Assembly: GCA_030684935.1 (NCBI GenBank)
Contig: JAUXXH010000035.1
Span: forward strand, 35,555 to 99,554
Source of the DNA: Pseudolabrys sp.
GTDB taxonomy: Bacteria > Pseudomonadota > Alphaproteobacteria > Rhizobiales > Xanthobacteraceae
DNA: 64,000 nt
Reading direction: 5' to 3'
The position numbers and the translations under genes are program-made. The notes below the pieces were generated by a model, which saw only the letters and a program-made list of their open reading frames with translations, was not told the origin of the DNA and searched no databases. Below, in pieces: positions 9,768 to 19,369 of this stretch; position 1 is the stretch's first letter, and each line of letters opens with the position of its first letter.

Positions 9768-9977
9768 CTATCGGATCGTGATGCCGTCGCGCGCGGTGTA
9801 AGCCACGGGGCCGCCCGCCTTGATCACGGTCGGACCCTGGGCCGTCATGATATCGGTGCCGAGATTGAGCTGGCGCGCCGAGATGCCGATCACGGCGATC
9901 AGCAGCGCTGCGGCAAGCCCCACCACCACGATCTTGAGGTGGGTGGTGCGATCGGCGGTATACATCGACCAGTTCAT
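9768..9977 (-). CDS. Small single-TM protein, unknown
   Basis: MNWSMYTADRTTHLKIVVVGLAAALLIAVIGISAR…; terminator just downstream. Confidence 0.6.
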   Translation of the reverse strand: MNWSMYTADRTTHLKIVVVGLAAALLIAVIGISARQLNLGTDIMTAQGPTVIKAGGPVAYTARDGITIR

Positions 9978-10225
9978 GATGTCCTCCAAGGGTACGCCAG
10001 TCAGTCGGCCCGGCCTTGGCAAAGGTTCAAACGGGAGACGCGATTGTTCGCCCAGTAAACGTGGGAAACCGGTCTTGGTTCCGGAAGACCTTTCACGGAT
10101 CGTTGAGACCCGCGTGAAAAATGGAGCGTTTTCACTCGAAAATGGCTTAAAATGCCCAAGATTAGGCGCAATTTCGCCCCGGGCGTTAATGCGACAGTGA
10201 CGACGTCGAGATGATCGGGCGGCTG

Positions 10226-10420
10226 TTATTCGCCGCGGCTGAGCTGGTGTTCCTCGGCGATGCGCTCGAACGATTCAGCCAGACTCTTGATGCGGTACGA
10301 CCGCCGGTCGTCGTTTTCGACCGGCAGCGGCCGCACGATCTTGTACTTGCCGCGCGCGGCGGCGTTGCCGAAGGTCGGCTCGTAATAGACATTGTCCCCG
10401 GCGGCATATCGGTGCGTCAT
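10226..10420 (-). CDS. Small hypothetical protein
   Basis: MTHRYAAGDNVYYEPTFGNAAARGKYKIVRPLP… ORF with plausible composition. Confidence 0.55.
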   Translation of the reverse strand: MTHRYAAGDNVYYEPTFGNAAARGKYKIVRPLPVENDDRRSYRIKSLAESFERIAEEHQLSRGE

Positions 10421-10469
10421 GGCCTTGTTCGCCTTCTTGTTCTTGAGCGGTCGGGGGATGCATGAGCTA

Positions 10470-10494
10470 AAACGCCCGGCACGAGGCCGGGCGC
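10470..10494 (-). terminator. Terminator hairpin downstream of the cold-shock gene
   Basis: GCCCGGCctcgtGCCGGGC followed by GTTTTA on the minus strand. Confidence 0.55.
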
Positions 10495-10523
10495 TGAACC
10501 GTTTTTATCGTGCAGAAGCGAAA

Positions 10524-10727
10524 TCAGGCGTTCTGCAGATTGGACGCCGCCTGCTTGCCGCGCTCGGTGACGATCTCGTAGCTCAAGCGCTGGCCTTCGT
10601 TGAGGGTGCTCATGCCGGCGCGCTCGACCGCGCTGATGTGCACGAACACGTCGCGCGAACCGTCGCTCGGCGTGATGAAACCGAAACCCTTCTGGGTGTT
10701 GAAGAACTTAACCGTACCTGTGGCCAT
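10524..10727 (-). CDS. Cold-shock protein CspA family
   Basis: [38 protein letters not shown]. Confidence 0.95.
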   Translation of the reverse strand: MATGTVKFFNTQKGFGFITPSDGSRDVFVHISAVERAGMSTLNEGQRLSYEIVTERGKQAASNLQNA

Positions 10728-10956
10728 CGTAGCTACCTTTTGCGTTATCGCTGCTCGTGTTGAGATGCGCCCGGGCACTAAGGCCCGGTGCGATCGAAAC
10801 ATCAGGGTTTCAGGGGTGCATTGATAAGCGCCCTAGAAGGGGGCAGCGCAGCAAGGCAGAGTAAAACACTTAGTTTCAACGAAACAAATCATACCGGAAT
10901 TGGCGTAAACCGTCAAACCAGCGTGATTTCACAGCGCTAAACTCATCTCGGCAGGG

Positions 10957-11202
10957 TTAGTTCGCCAGCTTCTTGTGCGGGAAGCGTTCGCTCTCGTAGA
11001 GCGCGCGAATATCCTTGTGGCCGAGCCGGCTTTCATCGATCTCGATGAAGGCGCCGAGCAGCAGCGGCTCCGGCAATTCCTCGACCGCGTAGCGGATGGC
11101 GTCGGCGGCGGTGTCAAAACGGCGATATTTGACGCGGCTGGCGATCTTGCGGTTGCGCGAGGGAAACAGCTCTGCGGGCGCACTGAAATCGAATTTTTCC
11201 AT
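10957..11202 (-). CDS. Small hypothetical protein
   Basis: MEKFDFSAPAELFPSRNRKIASRVKYRRFDTAADAIRYAVEELPE…. Confidence 0.65.
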   Translation of the reverse strand: MEKFDFSAPAELFPSRNRKIASRVKYRRFDTAADAIRYAVEELPEPLLLGAFIEIDESRLGHKDIRALYESERFPHKKLAN

Positions 11203-11453
11203 GACAAACTCCAATGATATCGGGGCGGACCGAACGCATCCGGGCGGGCCGAACGTGATGAATATGAAACGATGGACCGCATATAGGTACGAATTGGCGG
11301 TTTTCCAGAGGGTGCGGTGCACCTAAAAGCGCAGGCCGTGCCGCCGATTTAGATCGGTTGCACGGCCTGAGCGAATAAAGCCGTCTCGTCTGGCGGGAGG
11401 GCTCGTGCTCGCGGTCCGGCGCCATCGGGCCGCGAGCCGACGCGTCCTGGCCT

Positions 11454-12455
11454 TTACAGCGTGCCTTTAACGCCGGTCTCGGTGGCGACCCGGTCCCATT
11501 TCTTGAGCTCCTCTCGCATGAACGCGGCGAAGGCGTCCGGTGACATCGGCGGATAGGGTTCCAGGAACGCCACCTCGAACGCCTTTTTGGTTTCGGGCTC
11601 CGACATTATCGCCTGCAATTCCTTGTTGAGGCGATCGACGATCGGTTTCGGCGTCTTGCCGGGCGCGAGCAGGGCGGTCCAGGCAGCGATGTCGTAGTCG
11701 TTAAGCACCGACAATCCGGACTCGCGCAAGGTCGGCGTGTCGGGTGAAAAGATCGAGCGCTTGGAGGTCGATACCGCGAGGGCCTTGATCTTTCCGCCCT
11801 TGACCAGGGCATTGGCCGACGTCATCGCGTCGAACATGAAGGTGACGTTGCCGCCCATCATGTCGGTGAGCGCCTGCCCGCTGCCCTTGTAGGGCACCGC
11901 GACCATTTTGAGTCCCAGCGCGAGCTTGAAGGCTTCCATCGACAACTGGCTCAGGGTGCCGATGCCGATATGCGCCGAGTTGAACTCGGCCGGGTTCTTT
12001 TTGATCAGCGCAACGGCCTCGGCGATGGTGTTGGCCGGTACGTTGTTGTTGGTGACGAACATCATGCCGGTGAAACCGAGCAGCGAAACGGGCGCGAGGT
12101 CGCGGGTCGGATCGTAGGGCAGGGCCTTGAACAAAGCGGGGTTGAGCACCATCGGCGACAGGGATGTCACCAGCAGCGTATGCCCGTCGGGCTCTGCGCC
12201 GGTGACCAGTTGCACGCCGAGAATGCCGCTGCCGCCGGGCCGGTTTTCGATCACGACCGGCTGGCCAAGGCGCTGCTGCAGCTTGTTGCTGATCAGCCGC
12301 GCCGCGACATCCGACGCATTGCCGGGCGGGAACGGGACTATCAAGCGAATGGTGCGGGTGGGATAATCCTGGGCGACCGCGACTCCCATCGCGGGCTGGA
12401 TACAGGCAAGGGCGGCGGCGGCAAGGCTTCCGCGTAGCAAGGATCTTAAGTTCAT
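11454..12455 (-). CDS. Tripartite tricarboxylate transporter (TctC/Bug) substrate-binding protein
   Basis: YPTRTIRLIVPFPPGNASDVAARLISNKLQQRLGQPVVIENRPG. Confidence 0.92.
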   Translation of the reverse strand: MNLRSLLRGSLAAAALACIQPAMGVAVAQDYPTRTIRLIVPFPPGNASDVAARLISNKLQQRLGQPVVIENRPGGSGILGVQLVTGAEPDGHTLLVTSLSPMVLNPALFKALPYDPTRDLAPVSLLGFTGMMFVTNNNVPANTIAEAVALIKKNPAEFNSAHIGIGTLSQLSMEAFKLALGLKMVAVPYKGSGQALTDMMGGNVTFMFDAMTSANALVKGGKIKALAVSTSKRSIFSPDTPTLRESGLSVLNDYDIAAWTALLAPGKTPKPIVDRLNKELQAIMSEPETKKAFEVAFLEPYPPMSPDAFAAFMREELKKWDRVATETGVKGTL

Positions 12456-12501
12456 CGGCGTCTCTCCCTGAAGATCAAATTTCTTGTTATGGACGGTATA
12501 A

Positions 12502-12511
12502 TGTTATAACA
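12502..12511. promoter_or_regulatory. Perfect palindrome TGTTATAACA, candidate GntR operator
   Basis: Lies between divergent TctC and CoA-transferase genes of a cluster encoding a GntR/UTRA regulator. Confidence 0.4.
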
Positions 12512-12550
12512 AATGACCAATTCGGTCAAGCATGCCGGGAACTCTGAAGA

Positions 12551-13756
12551 ATGACACTGTCGATCCTGAACGGAGTTCGCGTACTGGCCGTCGAACAATA
12601 CGGCGCCGGCCCGTTCGGCACGCAGTTTCTGTCCGACCTCGGCGCCGAGGTGATCAAGATCGAGAACCCGACCGATGGCGGCGATGTCTCCCGAAGCGTC
12701 GGGCCGCATTTCAATGCCGCGCTTCCGGCCACCGCCGAGAGCTACTTCTTTCACAGCTTCAATCGCAACAAGCGCAGCCTGACGCTCAATCTCGCCGACC
12801 CCCGCGGTCGCGACATTTTTCAGCGGCTGGCCCGCACCGCCGACGCGGTGGCGAGCAATCTGCGCGGCGACGTGCCGGAGCGGATCGGCATCACCTACCC
12901 GGCGCTGGCGCCCTTCAATTCGCGCATCGTCTGTGCGCATCTCACCGGCTATGGACGCGACAATGAGCGCGCCAACTGGCCGGGCTACGATTACCTGATG
13001 CAGGCCGAGGCCGGCTATTTCCAGCTCACCGGCGATCCGTCCGGCCCGCCGTCGCGCATGGGCCTGTCGATCGTCGATCTGATGACCGGATCGGTCCTGA
13101 GCCTCGCGCTGGTCAGCGCGTTGCTGGAAGCGCGGCGCACCGGCCTGGGCCGCGACGTCGATGTCAGCCTGTTCGATCTCGCGATATACAACCTCAACTA
13201 CATCGCGCACTGGCAACTGAACGCCGGCGTCAACACCGTTCGGCTGCCGCGTTCGGCGCATCCGTCGCTGACGCCATGCCAGACCTATCGCACGGCCGAC
13301 GGCTGGATTTACCTGATGTGCAACAAGGAGAAGTTCTGGCCGCTGTTGTGCCAACGAGTCGGGCATCCGGAATGGGGTGACGATCCGCGCTTCCGGCGTT
13401 TCCCGGACCGTCTCGCCAACCGCGACATCATCACCGGCTTGCTGGACGGCGCGCTGTCGACACGGACCACCGCGGAATGGCTGGCCGAATTCGCCGGGGT
13501 CATTCCCGGCGCGCCGATTCTCGATGTCGCCCAGGCGCTCGACAATCCCTTCGTGAAGAATCGCGGCGCCATCGAAACCGTAACCGCCGAAGGCGGGCAA
13601 ACGGTGAAGCTGATGGCCAGCCCGATCCGTTCCAGCGAAGCCCAGACGCCGTCGAAGCCGGCGCCTGTTCTGGGTCAGGATACGTCGAGCCTGCTAGGCG
13701 AAATCGGCATCGGCGCGGACGAGGTCGCGTCATTGCGCAGCGAGGGCGTGATATGA
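12551..13756 (+). CDS. CaiB/BaiF (family III) CoA-transferase
   Basis: LSILNGVRVLAVEQYGAGPFGTQFLSDLGAEVIKIENP. Confidence 0.92.
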   Translation: MTLSILNGVRVLAVEQYGAGPFGTQFLSDLGAEVIKIENPTDGGDVSRSVGPHFNAALPATAESYFFHSFNRNKRSLTLNLADPRGRDIFQRLARTADAVASNLRGDVPERIGITYPALAPFNSRIVCAHLTGYGRDNERANWPGYDYLMQAEAGYFQLTGDPSGPPSRMGLSIVDLMTGSVLSLALVSALLEARRTGLGRDVDVSLFDLAIYNLNYIAHWQLNAGVNTVRLPRSAHPSLTPCQTYRTADGWIYLMCNKEKFWPLLCQRVGHPEWGDDPRFRRFPDRLANRDIITGLLDGALSTRTTAEWLAEFAGVIPGAPILDVAQALDNPFVKNRGAIETVTAEGGQTVKLMASPIRSSEAQTPSKPAPVLGQDTSSLLGEIGIGADEVASLRSEGVI

Positions 13757-14538
13757 GCGTCGGCATCGCAGCCCGGTCGGCGCCGCTTTATGCCCGCATC
13801 GCCCAGCAGATTGCGGAAGACATTGAGGCGGGGCGCTATGCGCCCGGCAGTCTGCTGCCACCGGAGGTGGCGCTGTGCAAACAATTCGGTGTCAGCCGCA
13901 TCACCTTGCGCGCTGCGCTGAAGGAACTGCAACTCAACGGCATGGTGTCGCGCCGCGCCGGCGTCGGCACCCGCGTCGAGGCCGGCGGGTCGCGCGAACA
14001 TTTCCTGCTCGAAAGCAAATCGCTCGAAGAACTGATTCAGTTCACCGAGGAATTGATCGTGAAGGTGATCGAGATCGACGAGGTGAACTGCGATGCCCTG
14101 CTGGCGGCAGAGCTTGGCTGCGAAATTGGGGACAAATTTACCCGCATCCAGAATTTGCGTTCGCCCAAGCGGGGTCCCGCTGTCTGCCTGTCGACGCATT
14201 ACGTGCCCAATCTCGATCCCGGTCAGGCGAAGGCTTTTAACGGCCGGTTCGGTTCGCTGGCGACCATGGTCGAACAGGCGCAAGGCGCGAGTATCGAAAG
14301 CATTCGGCAAAGCATGGACGCCGAACGGCTCAACGCGCGGCAGGCCAAGCTGCTCGATGTGGTGACCGGCGAAGCGGCGTTGTCTCGCTGGCGCTGGTAT
14401 CGTGGGCCGCAGCAGCGGCTGATCATGGTCAGCCACACGTTGTTTCCGCGCAAACGTTATTCCTACAGCTTCACGGTCTGGCGCAGGCCGGGCCGGCCAT
14501 TTGATTCTTCGCCTGCCTCATTCCCGACAACGGCCTGA
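13753..14538 (+). CDS. GntR family regulator with UTRA domain
   Basis: N-terminal wHTH (YAPGSLLPPEVALCKQFGVSRITLRAALKEL…), C-terminal UTRA-like; 4-nt overlap with upstream gene. Confidence 0.9.
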   Translation: MSVGIAARSAPLYARIAQQIAEDIEAGRYAPGSLLPPEVALCKQFGVSRITLRAALKELQLNGMVSRRAGVGTRVEAGGSREHFLLESKSLEELIQFTEELIVKVIEIDEVNCDALLAAELGCEIGDKFTRIQNLRSPKRGPAVCLSTHYVPNLDPGQAKAFNGRFGSLATMVEQAQGASIESIRQSMDAERLNARQAKLLDVVTGEAALSRWRWYRGPQQRLIMVSHTLFPRKRYSYSFTVWRRPGRPFDSSPASFPTTA

Positions 14539-14542
14539 CGCC

Positions 14543-15589
14543 ATGCCACTGCTCACCGCCTATTCGAAAATCGGTCCCGGCCGCTATCGCGAACGTTTCG
14601 GGCTAGACTTCGAGGACTTTGCGATCGGGCAGCGCTTTCGCCACCGGCCGGGCATCACCTTCTCGCAGCAGGAGAACGTCGACGACGCGCTGGACACTTT
14701 CAACGGCGCAATGCTGCACTTCGACGCGCATTATGCGGCCCACACGCCATGGGAAAAGCCGCTGATGGTCAGCACGCTGACGCTGCAGCGCGCGATCGGC
14801 ATGGCCAGCAAGACCTTCGGCCGGCGCAAAGCCATCCCCCGTTTCAAAGAGATCGTGATGACGGGTCCGGTTTTCGGCGGCGATACCCTGTACGCGGAAT
14901 CCGAAATTCTCGGCACGGCAGAGGCCGATGCGGACACCGGCGTGGTGACGGTGCGCACCGTCATGGTGAAGCCGGACGGCGCACCGGTCGCGCGGCTGGA
15001 ATATCAGGTCCCGGTCTACCGGCGCGGCTGCGGGCCGGTCAAGGACGGCGGTGAGCCTGTCGACGAGGCCCGCTTTGCCGCCTATCGCGTCGATGCCGAA
15101 GGCTTTCTTGTCGAGCAGGCGGGCCTGTACTTCGAGGATTTCGCCGCCGGCGAAAGCTTCGTGCATTTCCCGCGCCGCAGTTTTTCGGCGGTCGAAGCCA
15201 CCCGTCAGCTCCGCCGCACGCTCGATCTGTCGCCGCAGGCTTATGACGCGGCCTGGGCCGGCGACGGGGAGGGCCGTGCGCGGCATATTCCGGAAGCATT
15301 CCTGATCGGCGCGGCGACGGCGCTGACGACGCGGACCTTCGGCCGCGTGGTGGCCAATCTCGGCTGGTACGACGTCGAATTGCCGGTTCCCGTGATGGAC
15401 GGCGATATCGTCGAGGCTGAATCCGACGTGATCGATGCGCGGGTGTCGCGTTCGCGCGAGGGCGAAGGCGTTCTGACGGTGGATACGCGGCTGTTTAACC
15501 AGCGACGCGAGCGCGTGTTGTCGTTCCGGCGCAAGCTGCTGGTGTGCCGGCAGAGCGGCGCCGGGCTGTACACCCAAGCCGGATACTGA
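14543..15589 (+). CDS. Double hot-dog MaoC-family acyl-CoA hydratase
   Basis: FEDFAIGQRFRHRPGITFSQQENVDDALDTFNGAMLHFD… with a second hot-dog half FEDFAAGESFVHFPRRSFS…. Confidence 0.82.
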   Translation: MPLLTAYSKIGPGRYRERFGLDFEDFAIGQRFRHRPGITFSQQENVDDALDTFNGAMLHFDAHYAAHTPWEKPLMVSTLTLQRAIGMASKTFGRRKAIPRFKEIVMTGPVFGGDTLYAESEILGTAEADADTGVVTVRTVMVKPDGAPVARLEYQVPVYRRGCGPVKDGGEPVDEARFAAYRVDAEGFLVEQAGLYFEDFAAGESFVHFPRRSFSAVEATRQLRRTLDLSPQAYDAAWAGDGEGRARHIPEAFLIGAATALTTRTFGRVVANLGWYDVELPVPVMDGDIVEAESDVIDARVSRSREGEGVLTVDTRLFNQRRERVLSFRRKLLVCRQSGAGLYTQAGY

Positions 15590-15598
15590 TTCCGGAGA

Positions 15599-17713
15599 TT
15601 ATATGCTTCCCACCGTCTTGAGCCTGGCGCGCGGGTGGATCTCGCCTTGCGAAATCACCGGCGTCTGGGCGCGGAAGCGCTCTACAATGCCGCGCACGAA
15701 TGGGCGGATCGCGGGCGAGGTGACCAGCACCGGCGCTTCGCCTTCGCGGGCCGCGGCTTCGAACTTCTCGCGCACCAGCTTGATGAATTCCGACAGCTTC
15801 GACGGCTGCATCGCCAGTTGCCGGTCGTCGCCCTGGCCGATCATGGATTCAGCGAAGGCCTGCTCCCACTGCGCCGACAGCGGGATCAGCGGCAGATAGC
15901 CGGCGTAGCTCGTATGCTGGGCGCAGATCTGGCGCGACAGCCGCGCGCGCACATGTTCGGCCAGCGTCGTGGGGTTGCGCGAACTGCCGATGCCGTCGGC
16001 GATGCCTTCGAGAATGGTCGACAGGTCGCGGATCGAGACGCGCTCGGCCAGGAGGATCTGCAGCACGCGCTGGATGCCGGACACCGTGACCAGCGACGGC
16101 ACCAGGTCCTTGAGCAGTTCGGCCTGATCCTTCGGCAGTTCCTTGAGCAGCTTCTGCACTTCGCCGTAGGACAGCAGCTCCGACATGTTGGTCTTCAGCA
16201 ACTCGGTGAGATGCGTCGACAGCACGGTGGCGGCGTCGACCACGGTGTAACCCTTCATCGACGCTTCTTCCTTCACCGAAGCGTCGACCCAGGTGGCGGG
16301 CAGGCCAAAGGTCGGTTCGGTGGTGTGGGTGCCGGGCAGCTTCACCTGGCCGCCGGACGGGTCCATGACCATGTAGTGGCCGGTCCACAGCTTGCCGCTG
16401 CCGGCTTCGACCTCCTTGACCTTGATGACGTAGCTGTTGGCGTCGAGCTGGACGTTGTCGAGAATGCGCACGGCCGGCATCACGAAGCCCATCTCGGTGG
16501 CGAGCGAGCGGCGCAGCGCCTTGATCTGCTCGGTCAACCGGTCGGTGCCGTCGGGCGAGTTGACCAGCGGTAGCAGGGCATAGCCGAGTTCGACCTTGAG
16601 ATCGTCGATCTTCAGCGCGGTGGTGATCGGCTCGTCGGCGGCCTCGACCTTGGCTTCGGCGGCCGCCTTGCGCGCCTCCGACGCCACGGTGGCCTTGCCG
16701 CGCTTGTCGAAAATGAAGGCCATGGCGCCGGCGCCGACGCCCAACGCCAAAAACGGCAGCATCGGGATTCCCGGCAGCAGCGACATCACAATCATGACGC
16801 CGCCCGACATGCCGAGCGCCAGCGGGTAGCCGGTGAACTGGCGCAGCAGCGCCTTGTCGGCGGCACCGGTGATGCCTGCTTTCGACACCAGCAGGCCGGC
16901 GGCGGTGGAAACGATCAGCGCCGGCACCTGGGTGACCAGGCCGTCGCCGACGGTCAGCAATGTGTAGGCCTGCGCGGCGTCGGCAAAGCCCATGCCCTGC
17001 TGGGCCATGCCGATGATCATGCCGCCGATGACGTTGATGAACACCACCAGCAGGCCGGCGATGGCGTCGCCGCGCACGAATTTGGAGGCGCCGTCCATGG
17101 CGCCGAAGAAGCCGCCTTCGTCCTCCAGCGTCTTGCGGCGGCGGCGGGCTTCCTTTTCGTCGATCAGGCCGGCCGACATGTCGGCGTCGATCGCCATCTG
17201 CTTGCCCGGCATGGCGTCGAGGTGGAATCGGGCGGCGACCTCGGCGATGCGGCCGGAGCCCTTGGTGATGACCACGAAATTGACGATCACCAGAATGGCG
17301 AAAACGATGATGCCGATGACAAAGTTGCCGCCCATGACGAAATTGCCGAAGGCGGCGATGACGTGGCCGGCGGCCTGCGGGCCTTCATGGCCGTGCGACA
17401 GGATCAGGCGCGTCGACGCCAGGTTGAGCGCCAGCCGCATCATGGTCGAAATCAGCAATACGGTCGGGAAGGCGGAGAATTCCAGCGGCGTGTGGATAAA
17501 CAGCGCCGTCATCAGGATCAGCACCGAGAAAATGATCGAAATCGCCAGCGCCAGATCGAGCAGCACCGGCGGCAGCGGCAGGATCAGGATGACCAGGATG
17601 GTCAGCACGCCGACGGCGAGGGCGATGTCGCCACGCCTGAGGAAAATGCCGACTTCGCCGATGCCGGGCAGCTTGATGCTGCGGGGTGTGGAGGCGGCGG
17701 TAATGTCGCTCAT
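15599..17713 (-). CDS. flhA: Flagellar biosynthesis protein FlhA (likely start MSDITAAS at 17713; ORF extends to 17821)
   Basis: Multi-TM FHIPEP family (LPGIGEVGIFLRRGDIALAVGVL…, NFVVITKGSGRIAEVAARFHLDAMPGKQMAIDADMSAG). Confidence 0.95.
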   Translation of the reverse strand: MSDITAASTPRSIKLPGIGEVGIFLRRGDIALAVGVLTILVILILPLPPVLLDLALAISIIFSVLILMTALFIHTPLEFSAFPTVLLISTMMRLALNLASTRLILSHGHEGPQAAGHVIAAFGNFVMGGNFVIGIIVFAILVIVNFVVITKGSGRIAEVAARFHLDAMPGKQMAIDADMSAGLIDEKEARRRRKTLEDEGGFFGAMDGASKFVRGDAIAGLLVVFINVIGGMIIGMAQQGMGFADAAQAYTLLTVGDGLVTQVPALIVSTAAGLLVSKAGITGAADKALLRQFTGYPLALGMSGGVMIVMSLLPGIPMLPFLALGVGAGAMAFIFDKRGKATVASEARKAAAEAKVEAADEPITTALKIDDLKVELGYALLPLVNSPDGTDRLTEQIKALRRSLATEMGFVMPAVRILDNVQLDANSYVIKVKEVEAGSGKLWTGHYMVMDPSGGQVKLPGTHTTEPTFGLPATWVDASVKEEASMKGYTVVDAATVLSTHLTELLKTNMSELLSYGEVQKLLKELPKDQAELLKDLVPSLVTVSGIQRVLQILLAERVSIRDLSTILEGIADGIGSSRNPTTLAEHVRARLSRQICAQHTSYAGYLPLIPLSAQWEQAFAESMIGQGDDRQLAMQPSKLSEFIKLVREKFEAAAREGEAPVLVTSPAIRPFVRGIVERFRAQTPVISQGEIHPRARLKTVGSI

Positions 17714-17860
17714 GCGGCGGAAAAGAGCCTGACCAAAACCCGCCAAAACCGGGCGGCGCGGACGCGGACGACAATACAAAAGGTCATCAAATCGGATGCC
17801 GGCGGCCCGGATAAGCCGCAAGCCATCAGCAGAACTGCTGACGGTAGAACCCCTGACCCG

Positions 17861-17899
17861 GTAATATTTGCCCAGTTTATGGTTAGCGGTCGGTTAACG
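17861..17899 (-). promoter_or_regulatory. CtrA-type promoter block upstream of flhA
   Basis: Plus strand ATTTGCCCAGTTTATGGTTAGCGGTCGGTTAA; TTAG-N7-TTAA at 17883-17897; near-identical block precedes fliF. Confidence 0.6.
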
Positions 17900-17997
17900 G
17901 GTACCGTCGCCGCGCCTGCGGCATCCTGGCATGGAAAGACCCTCCCCCCGGGGGACTGGGGAGAGGGCCGCGTGCGCTTCCGGACGATGAGGAGCGA

Positions 17998-18576
17998 TTA
18001 GCCCGGGAGCAGCACGGTGTCGATCACGTGGATGACGCCGTTCGACTGCTTGACGTTGGCGATGGTGACGGTGGCTTCGTTGCCCTTGCCGTCGACCAGC
18101 ACGATCTTGTCGCCGCTCATCTTCGCGTTGACGGTGCAGCCGCCGACGGTCTTGACCGGATACATGCCGTTGCCGTCCTTGATCATCTTGGCGAGGGCCG
18201 AGGACATGACATCGGCGGCAACGACGTGACAGGTCAGAATCTTGGTCAGCGTCGCCTTGTTCTCGGGCTTCACCAGATTGTCGACGGTGCCGGCCGGCAG
18301 CTTGGCGAATGCGGCGTTGGTCGGCGCGAACACGGTGAAGGGGCCTTTGCCCGACAAGGTTTGGACCAGACCGGCGGCCTTCACGGCGGCGACCAGCGTG
18401 GTGTGGTCCTTCGAATTGACGGCGTTCTCGACGATGTTCTTGTTGGCATACATCGGCGCGGCGCCGACGGTGACGGGCTTGTCGGCCATCTGCGCGGCGC
18501 TCGGGACGACGGCGGCGAAGCCGAAGCCAAGCGCCAGCGCGGCGGTCCCGGCCAAGGCGAGTTTGTGAAGGGTCAT
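17998..18576 (-). CDS. Secreted fasciclin (FAS1) domain protein
   Basis: Signal peptide; FTVFAPTNAAFAKLPAGTVDNL…NGVIHVIDTVLLP. Confidence 0.92.
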   Translation of the reverse strand: MTLHKLALAGTAALALGFGFAAVVPSAAQMADKPVTVGAAPMYANKNIVENAVNSKDHTTLVAAVKAAGLVQTLSGKGPFTVFAPTNAAFAKLPAGTVDNLVKPENKATLTKILTCHVVAADVMSSALAKMIKDGNGMYPVKTVGGCTVNAKMSGDKIVLVDGKGNEATVTIANVKQSNGVIHVIDTVLLPG

Positions 18577-18664
18577 GATCAACTCCGTTTGCTCTTTTTC
18601 GCGTCTCCGTGGTGGAGACATCGGGAGCTACGGAGGCGGCGGCGCTAAAGACGCGGCGCGGCTG

Positions 18665-19369
18665 TCACAGGTTCGTGAGCTTGCCGCTGGCGATGACGGG
18701 GCCGGTAGGCTGTCCGGTCGGCGAGCCGCCGGACGGCTCCAGCGAAACCGCGAGCACGGCGTCGCTGGTGGCGAACGGACGCAGCGCTTGCGGTATCGAG
18801 ATGACGACGCCGCCGTCGGCGCGCAGCAGGCCGAGCGGGCGCGGCCGGCCGTCGGCCGGAATCAGCCACAATTCCGGTACCCGGGTGGCGTCGGCGGTGA
18901 ACGCGGCCGGTGCCACGGCGACGCTGCCGCGGGCGGGATCGAGGGTGGCGACGAAATGGCGGTGACCGCCGCCGTCGATCGAGGCCATCAGCGGCGGCCG
19001 CTCCGGAACAGTGCCGCGGTAAATCAGAACGCCGATGCAGGCGGCGGCCAGCGCGCCGCTGGCCAGCGACAGCCCGCGCCAGAACGCCAGGCTCTGCCAC
19101 CAGCCGCCGGTTGGCGCGGGCGGCGTCTCAGAGGGGAGGGCGCCGGCGATGGTGTCCCACAGATGCGCCGGCGGCGTGACTTCGGGGATGCCGGCCGCCC
19201 AGGGCGACAGCCGCGCTTCCCATTCCGCGACCATGGCGGCAAAGCCGCGCTCGCGCGCGATGCGCTGCTCCGCGGCGGCACGGTCGGCGCCGGCCAGCAC
19301 GCCGAGCGCGTACTCGGCGGCGAGCAGTTCGTCGGCGGGAAGCCCGCTATGGTCGGCCGTGTCGCTCAT
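18665..19369 (-). CDS. Anti-sigma factor, RskA-like
   Basis: LAAEYALGVLAGADRAAAEQR ASD-like N-terminus, single TM, RskA-like C-terminal domain; overlaps ECF sigma gene by 4 nt. Confidence 0.85.
   Translation of the reverse strand: MSDTADHSGLPADELLAAEYALGVLAGADRAAAEQRIARERGFAAMVAEWEARLSPWAAGIPEVTPPAHLWDTIAGALPSETPPAPTGGWWQSLAFWRGLSLASGALAAACIGVLIYRGTVPERPPLMASIDGGGHRHFVATLDPARGSVAVAPAAFTADATRVPELWLIPADGRPRPLGLLRADGGVVISIPQALRPFATSDAVLAVSLEPSGGSPTGQPTGPVIASGKLTNL

Noticed and set aside
12452-13600. 382-aa minus-strand ORF overlapping the CoA-transferase
   Set aside because: Antisense artefact; the plus-strand protein matches a known family.
17930-17970. CCCCCCGGGGGACTGGGGAGAGG hairpin upstream of flhA
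   Set aside because: Common GC-rich intergenic hairpin; no U-tract or operator features, so not claimed as terminator or regulator.
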